Assembly (NCBI RefSeq): GCF_026151205.1
Contig: NC_087078.1
Span: 16,323,118-16,387,117, forward strand
DNA length: 64,000 nt
Origin: Bolinopsis microptera
Lineage: Eukaryota > Ctenophora > Tentaculata > Lobata > Bolinopsidae
Direction: 5' to 3'
How positions within the stretch are numbered: the stretch's first letter is position 1; each line of letters opens with the position of its first letter. A program made the translations under genes and the position numbers. The notes beneath the pieces were generated by a model. That model was not told the DNA's origin. It saw only the letters and a list, made by a program, of their open reading frames with translations, and ran no database searches. This document shows, piece by piece, positions 22,131-33,838 of this stretch.

Positions 22131-23738
22131 ATGGAGAAAGTGGTTAATTCTGTACTAGCTAAATTTGAAGAAGTGGACATGGAGTTTGATCACATGAAAG
22201 TCGAAGTGAAGAAAGAGGAAGAAGATTCGAGAAGCAGGACTGGGGGTTTTGTATGTCCGACATGTGGCGAACAAATTATCAGTGAAAACTATTTCATTGA
22301 ACATGTCAGGAAGTTTCATCATAATGCTAAATCCCCAAAACGGGAATTGGAGGATAAATTTTCGAAAGAATCTACTGAAGTTTCTAGAAATGAAAACAAT
22401 AACTCTAGATTTGAAGATGGTAATTTTGTTGAACATGGTTATGATAAGTTTAAAAAAGATGTGAAGACAGAAGAGGGGGAATCTCAGGATAACAATATGG
22501 AGTTTCTTTGTCCTGATTGTGGTGACACATGTTTGGGAGAAAGCACATTTATTGAACATATCATCAGGGAGCACCAAATTGACTATGATTCTCAAGAAAT
22601 AACAATTAATAAACCTCTAAGTAATTCTGATGCCAACATAGGCTTAAATTCATCCTCTGAGGATTTAAATGCTCATAAAATTGAGAAAAAATCTCATCTC
22701 TCCAGTCATCCAAGACAGCATACAAAGGAGAAACCGTTCAAATGTCCTGATTGTTCATATTCAACTGCTCAAAAATCATCCCTCAATGCTCATCGGAAAA
22801 CACACACAGGAGAAAAACCGTTTAAATGTCCGGATTGTTCTTTTGCAGCTGCCCTAAAATCAAAACTTAAAAACCATCTCAAAGCTCACACAGGAGAGAA
22901 ACCGTTTAAATGTCCAGATTGTTCTTATGCAGCTGCAGTAAAATCATCCCTTAAAGATCATCTCAAGACTCACACAGGAGTGAGACCGTTCAAATGTCCG
23001 GATTGTTCTTATACAGCTGCTCTGAAATCAAGTCTTATAACGCACCTCAGAACCCATACAGGGGAGAAACCGTTCAAATGTCCGGATTGTTCTTTTGCAG
23101 CTGCTCAAAGATCAACCCTCAATGGTCATCGGAAAGCACACACAGGAGAGAAACCGTTTAAATGTCCGGATTGTTCGTATTCAGCTGCTCGAAAATCAAA
23201 CCTTATAACGCACCTCAGAACCCATACAGGGGAGAAACCGTTCAAATGTCCGGATTGTTCTTTTGCAGCTGCTCAAAGATCAACCCTCAATGGTCATCGG
23301 AAAGCACACACAGGAGAGAAACCGTTTAAATGTCCGGATTGTTCGTATTCAGCTGCTCGAAAATCAAACCTTAAATACCATCTCAAGACTCACACAGGTG
23401 AAAAACTGTTTAAATGTCCGGATTGTTCTTTTGCAGCTGCCCTAAAATCGAACCTTAAAGATCATCTCAAGAGTCACACAGCAGAGAGACCGTTCAAATG
23501 TCCGAATTGTTCTTATGCAGCTGTAGTAAAATCAAATCTTATGAAGCACCTCAAAACCCATACATGGGAGAAACCGTTTAAATGTCCAGATTGTTCTTTT
23601 GCAGCTGCCCTAAAATCGAACCTTAAAGACCATCTCAAGACTCACACAGGAGAGAAACCGTTCAAATGTCCGGATTGTTCATATGCTGCTTCTAGAAAAC
23701 ATATTCTGAAGGTTCATCAGAAAACTCACCAAAATTGA
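22131..23738 (+). CDS. Cluster zinc-finger gene A (14 C2H2 fingers)
   Basis: An uninterrupted 535-residue ORF. The N-terminus is acidic, followed by an isolated finger, CPTCGEQIISENYFIEHVRK (about residues 42-63), a spacer, a second isolated finger CPDCGDTCLGESTFIEH, a degenerate KSHLSSHPRQH half-finger, then twelve fingers joined by mostly TGEKPFK linkers. The tandem fingers have the form C-P-D-C-S-Y/F-A-A-A, in which the usual core Phe four residues after the second Cys is Ala and an aromatic sits at +2. Helix positions -1, 3 and 6 vary (for example Q-S-G, R-N-T, L-N-D, V-S-D) on a nearly invariant backbone. Fingers 5-6 and 7-8 are a recent two-finger duplication. Presumed nuclear DNA-binding factor of unknown target. 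The last finger ends HQKTHQN, then TGA. Confidence 0.9.
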   Translation: MEKVVNSVLAKFEEVDMEFDHMKVEVKKEEEDSRSRTGGFVCPTCGEQIISENYFIEHVRKFHHNAKSPKRELEDKFSKESTEVSRNENNNSRFEDGNFVEHGYDKFKKDVKTEEGESQDNNMEFLCPDCGDTCLGESTFIEHIIREHQIDYDSQEITINKPLSNSDANIGLNSSSEDLNAHKIEKKSHLSSHPRQHTKEKPFKCPDCSYSTAQKSSLNAHRKTHTGEKPFKCPDCSFAAALKSKLKNHLKAHTGEKPFKCPDCSYAAAVKSSLKDHLKTHTGVRPFKCPDCSYTAALKSSLITHLRTHTGEKPFKCPDCSFAAAQRSTLNGHRKAHTGEKPFKCPDCSYSAARKSNLITHLRTHTGEKPFKCPDCSFAAAQRSTLNGHRKAHTGEKPFKCPDCSYSAARKSNLKYHLKTHTGEKLFKCPDCSFAAALKSNLKDHLKSHTAERPFKCPNCSYAAVVKSNLMKHLKTHTWEKPFKCPDCSFAAALKSNLKDHLKTHTGEKPFKCPDCSYAASRKHILKVHQKTHQN

Positions 23739-23744
23739 ATGTAT

Positions 23745-24294
23745 TATGACAGGCATCATGTAGCCTCCAGGCTCGACAAACCCCGACAAACCCCGACATA
23801 TCCTTCAACAAACCCCGACAGACCCCGACAAACCCCGACAAACCCTGACAAACCCCGACAGACCCCGACAAACCCCGACAAACCCTGACAAACCCCGACA
23901 TATCCCGACAAACCCTGACAAACCCCGACAAACCCCGACAAACCCTGACATATCCCGACAAACCCTGACAAACCCTGACATATCCCGACAAACCCTGACA
24001 AACCCCGACAGACCCCGACAAACCCTGACGAACCCCGACAGACCCCGACAAACCCTGACAAACCCCGACAAATCCCGACAAACCCTGACAAACCCCGACA
24101 AACCCTGACAGACCCTGACAAACCCCGACAGACCCCGACTATCCCGACAAACCCTGACAAACCCCGACAAACCCCGACATATCCCGACAAACCCCGACAT
24201 ACCCCGACAAACCCTGACAAACCCCGACAAAACCCCGACGTGTCGAGATGTGTCGTATCATGTCGGGCCCACCGGCTACATGATGCCTTATGAC
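23745..24294. mobile_element. 550-bp inverted-repeat element with an internal 10-bp minisatellite
   Basis: Ends TATGACAGGCATCATGTAGC and GGCTACATGATGCCTTATGA are inverted (about 20 bp, imperfect). It is flanked by GTAT on both sides (23741-23744, 24295-24298). Sister genes C and D have the uninterrupted site (GAATGTATCCACAG and GAATGTATTCACAG), so the insertion and target duplication can be read directly. The interior, about 23,778-24,238, is a 10-bp minisatellite of AACCCCGACA with variants. Minus-strand frames across it are artefacts. Confidence 0.8.
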
Positions 24295-24336
24295 GTATTC
24301 ACAGATTTTAACATTTTATTGCCAAATTTTCACAAT

Positions 24337-24451
24337 TTATAAAATCCTCATTTATGTTGGACAAACATTTATGTTGGTCTAACATAAATGAGGATTTTAT
24401 AAAGACACCATTAATTACATCCAACAATGTTGGATGTAATTAATGGTGTCT
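24337..24451. repeat. Paired inverted repeats after gene A
   Basis: The first inverted repeat (24337-24402) has 22-bp arms and an expanded centre. The second (24403-24451) is a perfect 24-bp-arm repeat with one central base. The two abut with no gap. The same pair follows genes C and D. Confidence 0.9.
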
Positions 24452-25565
24452 CATCATATGGAATAAACAATAGTTTTGACTATTTCTACACTCCAGCTCT
24501 GAGCTCTGTGATAACAATAAGATGTTTCGGAATTCGGAGTCTTAACTATAACAACAGGGTCCTGGCCCCTGGCCCTGTGTATAAGTGCATTTCTGACCAA
24601 ACAAAAAAACAAAGTAATCTGCGAACTTTTTATTTACACTTTATTAGAAGAAGTATAGAACTGCCTCCCTTACTTTTGACACTACTATGACCAACCTGTT
24701 GTCATTTTACTCTAAAATGGTTCTACACTTCTTCAAATTTTTACCCTGTTCATGTTAGTAATTGTACATAATTCTGACGAAATGTCTAAGTGGGTATCTA
24801 TGTAATTTTGGTAATAATTTAATGGTTACGTTCATGCCCACAGTTCAATGTTTTAACCCACCATACCAATATACGGTATACCATACTTTATACTCATTAT
24901 CTTATTATTTATATACTATATGTTTTGATTCTTAGTCCTTAGAAGGGCACTCTATTAACAGTTTTTGACTGATTTGAATGTCCTGCACAGCAGATCGAAG
25001 CATTTTTAAATTATCGTATTGCTGTGTAAATGATCGTATTGCTGTGTAAATTTGACTCTAATTCTAATTCTAATTCTACTGCAGTACACGACTTTATTTT
25101 TTAGAATTGAACAGATTTGTTTATATTTAAATCAGGAGTATCTGAGTAGAGATCATGATCATTAAGCTGGATATGTTTACAGTTTTAAGCATTTTCATTG
25201 TGCCGCTTTTTCAGGACCTGTTTTTTTGACATCATAACTGCAAATAACGTTTAGATCTTAATGCTTGATAGATGATGCTAGATAGATGATGATTGATGCT
25301 AGATACATAATCTTTGTTTTGTAGCAGTATTTGTATTTATTTCTTATCTGCTTTAACAACATTCAAGTTTTACTAATTATATAAGACGCTATTTATTGTA
25401 TCAAATTCATAAGTTAAGTTTATTTTCATATTTACATTATCATTCTTATTGTTGCTCTGGAAAGTAAACTTTTAATTCAGCGTAAGATGACAGCTCTAAT
25501 TCTCTAAGATAGAGGTGTTCAAATAAAACAATCAACAACTTTATTAAATAGGATGTGCATATTAA

Positions 25566-26674
<1,109 letters not shown>

Positions 26675-27836
26675 CATCATATGGAATAAACAATAGTTTT
26701 GACTATTTCTACACTCCAGCTCTGTGACAGCAATAATATGTTTCGGAGTCTTAGCTAAAACATCAGGGTCCCCTGTGTATAAGTGCATTTCTGACCAAAC
26801 AAAGTAATTTATTAACTTTTTATTTAAACTTTATTAAAAGAAGTATAGAACTGTATGCCTCTCTTACTTTTAACACTACTATGACCAACCTGTTGTCATT
26901 TACTCTAAAATGGTTCTATACTTCTTCAAATTGTTACGTACCCTGTTAATAATTGTACATAATTCTGACGAAACGTCAAAGTGGGTATCTATGTAATTTT
27001 CGTAATAATTTAATGGTTACCTTCATGCCCACAGTTCAAGTTCAGTTATGGTGACCCACCATACCAATATACCATACTTTATACTCATTATCTTATTATT
27101 TATATACTATATGTTTTGAGTCTTAGTCCTTAGAAGGGCACTCTATTAACAGTTTTTGACTGATTTGAATGTCCTGCACAGCAGATCGAAGCATCTTTAA
27201 ATTATTTACTATTTTGATTGTATTGCTGTGTAAATTTGAATATAATTCTAATTCTAATTCTACTGCAGTACACGACTTTATTTTTAGAGTTGAACAGATT
27301 TGTTTATATTAAAATTGGGGGTATCTGAGTAGAGATCATGATCATTAAGCTGAATATGTTTACAGTTTTTTAAAGTATTTTTATTGTGCCGCTTTTTCAG
27401 GGCATGATTTTTTGACATCATAACTGCAATTAACGTTTAGATCTTAATTCTAGATAGATGATGCTAGATGCATAATCTTGGTTTTGTAGCAGTATTTGTA
27501 TTTATTTCTTATGATCTACTTTAATAACATTCAAGTTTTACTAATTATATAAGACGCTATTTATTGTATCAAATTCATAAGTTAAATTTATTTTAAGATA
27601 TTATAATAATTATCATTCCTATTGTTGCTCTGGAAATTAAAGTTTTAATTCACCGTAAGATGACAGCTTCAACTCTCTAAGATAGATGTGTTCAAATAAA
27701 ACAATCAACACCTTTATTAAATAAGATGTGCTTATTAAATCCCTGCGATCCCACTAATATATAATATACTAAAATATATTTATTCTCTTATCTTCAGGTA
27801 TGTAGAACTAGTTACAAATCAATTGTTGTACTCATT

Positions 27837-29363
27837 ATGGAGAAAGTGGATAATTCTGTACTAGCTAAAGTCGAAGAAGTGGACATGGAATTTGATAGTT
27901 ACATGAAAGTCGAAGTGAAGAAAGAGGAAGAAGATTCGAGAAGCAGGACTGGAGGCTTTGTATGTCCGACATGTGGCGAACAAATTATCAGTGAAAACTA
28001 TTTCATTGAACATGTCAGGAAGTTTCATCATAACGCTAAATGCCCAAAACGGGAATTGGAGGATAAATTCTCGAAAGAGTCCACTGAAGTTTCTAGAAAT
28101 GAAAACAATAACTCTAGATTTGAAGATGGTAATTTTGTTGAACATGATTATGTTAAGTTTAAAAAAGAGGTGAAGACAGAAGAGGGGGAATCTCAGGACA
28201 ACAATATGGAGTTTCTTTGTCCTGATTGTGGTGACACATGTTTGGGAGAAAACACATTTATTGAACATATTATCAGGGAGCACCAAATTGACTATGATTC
28301 TCAAGAAATAACAATTAATAATCCTCAAAGTAGTTCTGATGCCAACATAGTCATAAATTCAACCTCTGGAGATTTAAATGCTCATAAAATTGAGAAAAAT
28401 TCTCATCCCTCCAGTCATCTGAGACAGCATACAGGAGAAAAACCGTTTAAATGTCCGGATTGTTCTTATGCAACTGCAGTAAAATCAAATCTTATGAACC
28501 ACCTCAAGACTCACACAGGAGAGAAACCGTTTAAATGTCCGGATTGTTCTTATGCAGCTGCAATAAAATCAAATCTTATGAAGCACCTCAGAACCCATAC
28601 AGGAGAAAAACCGTTTAAATGTCCGGATTGTTCTTATGCAACTGCAGTAAAATCAAATCTTATGAACCACCTCAAGACTCACACAGGAGAAAAACCGTTT
28701 AAATGTCCGGATTGTTCTTATGCAGCTGCAGTAAAATCAACTCTTATGAAGCACCTCAGAACCCATACAAAGGAGAAACCGTTTAAATGTCCGGATTATT
28801 CTTTTGCAGCTGCCCTAAATTCAAACCTTAAAAATCATCTCAAAACTCACACAGGAGAAAAACTGTTTGAATGTCCGGATTGTTCTTTTGCAGCTGCCCT
28901 AAAATCAAACCTTAAAAACCATCTCAAAACTCACACAGGAGAGAAACCGTTTAAATGTCCGGATTGTTCTTATACAGCTGCTCTGAAATCAAGTCTTATA
29001 AAGCACCTCAGAACCCATACAGGGGAGAAACCGTTTAAATGTCCGGATTGTTCTTATACAGCTGCTCTGAAATCAAGTTTTATAAAGCACCTCAGAACCC
29101 ATACAAAGGAGAAACCGTTTAAATGTCCTGATTGTTCATATTCAACTGCTCGTAAATCATCCCTCAATGCTCATCGGAAAACACACACAGGAGAAAAACC
29201 GTTTAAATGTCCAGATTGTTCTTATGCAGCTGCTCAAAAATCGAACCTTAAAGACCATCTCAAGACTCACACAGGAGAAAAACCGTTCAAATGTCCGGAT
29301 TGTTTATACACTGCTTCTAGAAAAGACACTCTGAAGTTTCATCAGAAAACTCACCAAAATTGA
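27837..29363 (+). CDS. Cluster zinc-finger gene C (13 C2H2 fingers)
   Basis: A 508-residue ORF. It has both isolated N-terminal fingers (CPTCGEQ... and CPDCGDT...) then eleven tandem fingers. The fifth reads C-P-D-Y-S-F, so its second zinc Cys is Tyr and that finger is probably unfolded. Fingers 1-2 and 3-4 are a two-finger duplication (YATAVKSNLMN / YAAA-KS-LMK), as are fingers 7 and 8. KEKPFK replaces TGEKPFK twice, as in genes A, B and D at other positions. Same acidic N-terminus and spacer as gene A. Presumed nuclear DNA-binding protein. Confidence 0.9.
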   Translation: MEKVDNSVLAKVEEVDMEFDSYMKVEVKKEEEDSRSRTGGFVCPTCGEQIISENYFIEHVRKFHHNAKCPKRELEDKFSKESTEVSRNENNNSRFEDGNFVEHDYVKFKKEVKTEEGESQDNNMEFLCPDCGDTCLGENTFIEHIIREHQIDYDSQEITINNPQSSSDANIVINSTSGDLNAHKIEKNSHPSSHLRQHTGEKPFKCPDCSYATAVKSNLMNHLKTHTGEKPFKCPDCSYAAAIKSNLMKHLRTHTGEKPFKCPDCSYATAVKSNLMNHLKTHTGEKPFKCPDCSYAAAVKSTLMKHLRTHTKEKPFKCPDYSFAAALNSNLKNHLKTHTGEKLFECPDCSFAAALKSNLKNHLKTHTGEKPFKCPDCSYTAALKSSLIKHLRTHTGEKPFKCPDCSYTAALKSSFIKHLRTHTKEKPFKCPDCSYSTARKSSLNAHRKTHTGEKPFKCPDCSYAAAQKSNLKDHLKTHTGEKPFKCPDCLYTASRKDTLKFHQKTHQN

Positions 29364-29407
29364 ATGTATCCACAGATTTAAACTTTAAACTGCCAAATTT
29401 TCACAAT

Positions 29408-29505
29408 TTATAAAATCCTCATTTATGTTGGTCCAACATAAATGAGGATTTTATAAAGACACCATTAATTACATCCAACATTGTTGGATGTAATTAATGG
29501 TGTCT
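29408..29505. repeat. Two abutting perfect inverted repeats after gene C
   Basis: 29408-29456 and 29457-29505 are each 49 bp: two perfect 24-bp arms around a single central T. They touch without a gap. Arms: TTATAAAATCCTCATTTATG plus TTGG, and AGACACCATTAATTACATCC plus AACA. Confidence 0.97.
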
Positions 29506-30673
29506 CATCATATGGAATAAACAATAGTTTTGTCTATTTCTACACTCCAGCTCTGAGCTCTGTGATAACAATAAGATGTTTCAGAGTCTTTGCTAAAATA
29601 GCAGGGTCCCCTGGCCCTGTGTATAAGTGCATTTCTGACCAAACATTTAAGTAATTCACAAACTTTTTATTTAAACTTTATTAAAAGAAGTATAAAACTG
29701 TATGCCTCCCTTACTTTTGACACTACCATGACCAACCTGTTGTCATTTTACTCCAAAATGGTTCTATACTTCTTCAAATTTTTACCCTGTTAATAATTGT
29801 ACATAATTCTGACGAAATGTCAAAGTGGGTATCTATGTAATTTTCGTAATAATTTAATGGTTACCTTCATGCCCACAGTTCAATGTTTTAACCCACCATA
29901 CCAATATACCATACTTTATATACTCATTATCTTATTATCTATATACTATTATATGTTTTGATTCTTAGTCCTTAGAAGAGCACTCTATTAACTTCTTAAC
30001 AGTTTTTGACTGATTTTTGACTGTCCTGCACAGCAGATCGAAGCATCTTTAAATTATTTACTACTTTGATTGTATTGCTGTGTAAATTTGACTCTAATTT
30101 TAATTATAATTCTACTGCAGTCTTTATTTTTTAGAATTGAACAGATTTGTTTAATATTTAAATCAGGGGTATCTGAGTAGGGATCATGATCATTAAGCTG
30201 GATATGTTAACAGTTTTAAGTATTTTCATTGTGCCGCTTTTTCAGGACCTGTTTTTTTGACATCATAACTGCAAATAACGTTTAGATCTTAATGCTTGAT
30301 AGATGATGCTAGATACATAATCTTGGTTTTGTAGCAATATTTGTGTTTATTTCTTAGATCTACTTTAATAACATTCAAGTTTTACTAATTATATAAGACG
30401 CTATACTATTTATTGTATCAAACTCATAAGTTAAGTTTATTTTAAGATATTATAACAATTCTTGAATTCTTATTGTTGCTCTGGAAATTAAACTTAAATT
30501 TCACCGTAAGATGACAGCTCTAACTCTCTAAGATAGATGTGTTCAAATAAAACAATCAACACCTTTATTAAATATGATGTGCATATTAAATCCCTGCAAT
30601 CCTGCTAAAAATATATTCATTCTCCTATCTTCAGGTATGTAGAACAAGTTACGAATCAATTGTTGTATTCATT

Positions 30674-31597
30674 ATGGACAAAGTGGATAATTCTGTACTA
30701 GCTAAAGTCGAAGAAGTGGACATGGAATTTGATCACATGAAAGTCGAAGTGAAGAAAGAGGAAGGAGATTCGAGAAGCAGGACTGGAGGCTTTGTATGTC
30801 CGACATGTGGCGAACAAATTATCAGTGAAAACTATTTCATTGAACATGTCAGGAAGTTTCATCATAACGCTAAATCCCCAAAACGGGAATTGGAGGATAA
30901 ATTCTCGAAAGAATCTACTGAAGTTTCTAGAAATGAAAACAATAACTCTAGATTTGAAGATGGTAATTTTGTTGAACATGATTATGATAACTTTAAAAAA
31001 GAGGTGAAGACAGAAGAGGGGGAACCTCAGGACAACAATATGGAGATTCTTTGTCCTGATTGTGGTGACACATGTTTGGGAGAAAACACATTTATTGAAC
31101 ATATTATCAGGGAGCACCAAATTGACTATGATTCTCAAGAAATAACAATTAATAAACCTCAAAGTAGTTCTGATGCGAACATAAATTCATCCTCTGGGGA
31201 TTTAAATGCTCATAAAATTGAGAAAAAATCTCATCTCTCCAGTCATCTGAGACAGCATACAAGGGAGAAACCGTTCAAATGTCCTGATTGTTCATATTCA
31301 ACTGCTCGTAAATCATCCCTCAATGCTCATCGGAAAACACACACAGGAGAAAAACCGTTTAAATGTCCAGATTGTTCTTATGCAGTTGCTTATAATTCGA
31401 ACCTTAAAGACCATCTCAAGACTCACACAGGAGAAAAACCGTTCAAATGTCCGGATTGTTTATACGCTGCTTCTAGAAAAGACACTCTGAAGTTTCATCA
31501 GAAAACTCACCAAAATGGAATGTATTCACAGATTTTAACTTTAAACTGCCAAATTTTCACAATTTATAAAATCCTCATTTATGTTGGTCCAACATAA
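30674..31597 (+). CDS. Cluster zinc-finger gene D (5 fingers, lost stop codon)
   Basis: A 307-residue ORF with the acidic N-terminus, the two isolated fingers and only three tandem fingers ([34 protein letters not shown]). Where gene A and gene C end ...CACCAAAATTGA, this copy reads CACCAAAATGGA, so the stop is lost. The frame runs 26 codons further into the 3' flank, adding GMYSQILTLNCQIFTIYKIL plus six residues, and stops inside the first downstream inverted repeat. Otherwise intact. Confidence 0.88.
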   Translation: MDKVDNSVLAKVEEVDMEFDHMKVEVKKEEGDSRSRTGGFVCPTCGEQIISENYFIEHVRKFHHNAKSPKRELEDKFSKESTEVSRNENNNSRFEDGNFVEHDYDNFKKEVKTEEGEPQDNNMEILCPDCGDTCLGENTFIEHIIREHQIDYDSQEITINKPQSSSDANINSSSGDLNAHKIEKKSHLSSHLRQHTREKPFKCPDCSYSTARKSSLNAHRKTHTGEKPFKCPDCSYAVAYNSNLKDHLKTHTGEKPFKCPDCLYAASRKDTLKFHQKTHQNGMYSQILTLNCQIFTIYKILIYVGPT

Positions 31598-31661
31598 ATG
31601 AGGATTTTATAAAGACACCATTAATTACATCCAACATTGTTGGATGTAATTAATGGTGTCT
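31564..31661. repeat. Two abutting perfect inverted repeats after gene D
   Basis: Identical in sequence to the pair after gene C: 31564-31612 and 31613-31661, each with 24-bp perfect arms and one central base. The last codons and the stop of gene D lie in the first one. Confidence 0.97.
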
Positions 31662-31669
31662 CATCATAT

Positions 31670-33269
31670 GGACACGTTCATAAAAAGGTGGCACTAGAGA
31701 TTGATTTTTCACTGCCAAAATTGTGTGAAGCATTTTAAAATACTTGTATCTCAAGAAGTATGCTATGAAAGTTAACCAAATTTTAATATGTGGTCCAAAA
31801 AGAGTCAAATGTCACATAATAAAGTCATTAATCTCTTTATATCTGTTAATTGTGCAGATATGAGCCAGAAATCACAAAATATTCATTTCTTGCACCTCTA
31901 ATGATGAATTTACATTCTGTGAGTGTGTCCTGCTTCTCAATGTGATTATTGAACCTTTTTGAGATAGTTGAGTGTTAAAAGTGCAAAGAGTCACCGGTTA
32001 AATGTGGAGTTATGATGCAATTATCACACACAGGGTTAATTCTGACTAAGTGTTTTAGAATGATGAATGTGATATGAATATCAACGGAATGATTGTAACA
32101 ATGAACTCTATCAATCACAATTATATCATGCTAACTAATATTTAGAGAATTTAGATGGTTAAAAGTGCCATAATGAGTCAAAAATCACATAAATGAGCAT
32201 GTATTGAAATTATGCTGTATCAGGGGAATGTATCACTTTTTGGCTCTATATCAGGTTGGTATTCATAGCAAATCTGCAGTAATTTGTTGTGACACTTGTT
32301 TATGGTCATGGAGAAGTTCGTTATTAGAGTAATAGTGGAATCAATAATCACAAAACACAGATTTTAAACTGAGTAAACTAGGCAAGTACTTTTACTACTC
32401 AAGCCATGATAATTTTGTCTCCATAATGTGACAAATGAATCAATCAGTAACGTATAATACTTAATTGAATTTTTGAAATGTGATTATCGATTCATTACCT
32501 TCCCTTTCAAAATGTCATTACAACTTGAACATTACATATGATTCAATTGTCACACTTTAAAGAAAATTACATATTTGGTAGCTAGATTTATGTGATTTTT
32601 GAATCATTTAAGCACCCAGATCAAAAATTATCGCTCAAAGGCCTTCAATATGGTATAAGCTTAGACATGGATTCAAAAATCACATAATAAGAATCATAGA
32701 ATGGATATAAATTGTCATATCGTGCACTTAATTTAAGGATTACTATAGTGTGACTTAATAGCGCACCTTTAACGAAAATGTGACTTTTGAATCATATTAA
32801 CTGGTTTTAATACTATTTAATACTATTTTGTACCCTAAAAAATGATAGAAAGCCAATAAAAACGTTAGATGATTCAATAATCACTGCTCAAAATAGGCTC
32901 ATTTCCAACGTTTAAGTTGTGATTTTTGACTCATGTTGGCACCAATAACAATTTCAGATAAGACATTCCATTCCTTACATGCATTATAGTCACCATATCA
33001 ATTTTGGGTTCTTTGTGAATATTACTTTTCAGATTATCTAGTGTTGATTCATCTTGCATTTCTAATTGTGTGACTTTTGACTCATTGGCACACAAATAAC
33101 GATAACTCCTGTGATATAAGCACTAGAGACTCCGTGATTTTAGGATCATGAAATTTAATCGAATTTCTAAAGGTATAGATAGACATATCAACCAACAAAG
33201 AGCAATGACTATTTTTAAAACGCATTTAAAAAAATCAATCTCTAGTGCCACCTTTTTTTGAACGTGTCC
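31670..33269. mobile_element. 1,600-bp terminal-inverted-repeat element without ORFs
   Basis: The ends are about 40-bp inverted repeats beginning GGACACGTTCA and continuing through GGTGGCACTAGAGATTGATT. ATAT flanks both sides (31666-31669, 33270-33273), while gene C's flank has the empty site CATCATATGGAATAAAC, confirming insertion with a 4-bp duplication. No ORF of note. The interior carries eleven copies, in both orientations, of a motif close to TGTGATTTTTGAATCAT. Probably a non-autonomous DNA transposon; superfamily not assigned. Confidence 0.85.
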
Positions 33270-33614
33270 ATATGGAGTAAACAATAGTTTTGACTATTTC
33301 TACACTCCAGCTCTGAGCTCTGTGATAACAATAAAATGTTTCAGAGTCTTAGCTATAACAACAGGGTCCCCTGGCCCTGTGTATAAGTGCATTTCTGACC
33401 AAACAAAAAAACAAAGTAATCTGCGAACTTTTTATTTACACTTTATTAGAAGAAGTATAGAACTGCCTCCCTTACTTTTGACACTACTATGACCAACCTG
33501 TTGTCATTTTACTCTAAAATGGTTCTATACTTATCCAAATTTTGACCCTGTAAATAATTGTACATAACTCTGACGAAATGGCAAAATGGTTATCTATGTA
33601 ATTTTCGTAATAAC

Positions 33615-33690
33615 TGCTTGAAAATCATGCCTCAAAGTTCACCAGAAAACTCATTTAGGAGAAAACCTGTTCAAACCTCTATTGGTAGTT
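33615..33690 (+). pseudogene. Relic of a fifth cluster zinc-finger gene
   Basis: A plus-strand frame reads CLKVHQKTHLGENLFKP, the end of one finger and the start of a TGEKPFK-type linker. No open frame surrounds it. It lies at the end of the duplicated block and is read as a decayed copy. Confidence 0.6.
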
Positions 33691-33838
33691 CATTTATTTT
33701 TATACCTTTTTAGTGTAATTGTCATTTTTATTGCATGTAACGTCTCTGACTTATGTTTTTTGACACGAAACTTTTAACGGCATTATTATTAGTTTAACAA
33801 CAATTCATTACAAATTTGTTTACTAAAACATACACTCC

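Noticed and set aside
23692-24230. Three overlapping minus-strand ORFs rich in VGVCRGLSGF
   Set aside because: They read the 10-bp minisatellite. A 10-bp unit gives the same 30-bp cycle in all three frames, so openness is not evidence of coding.
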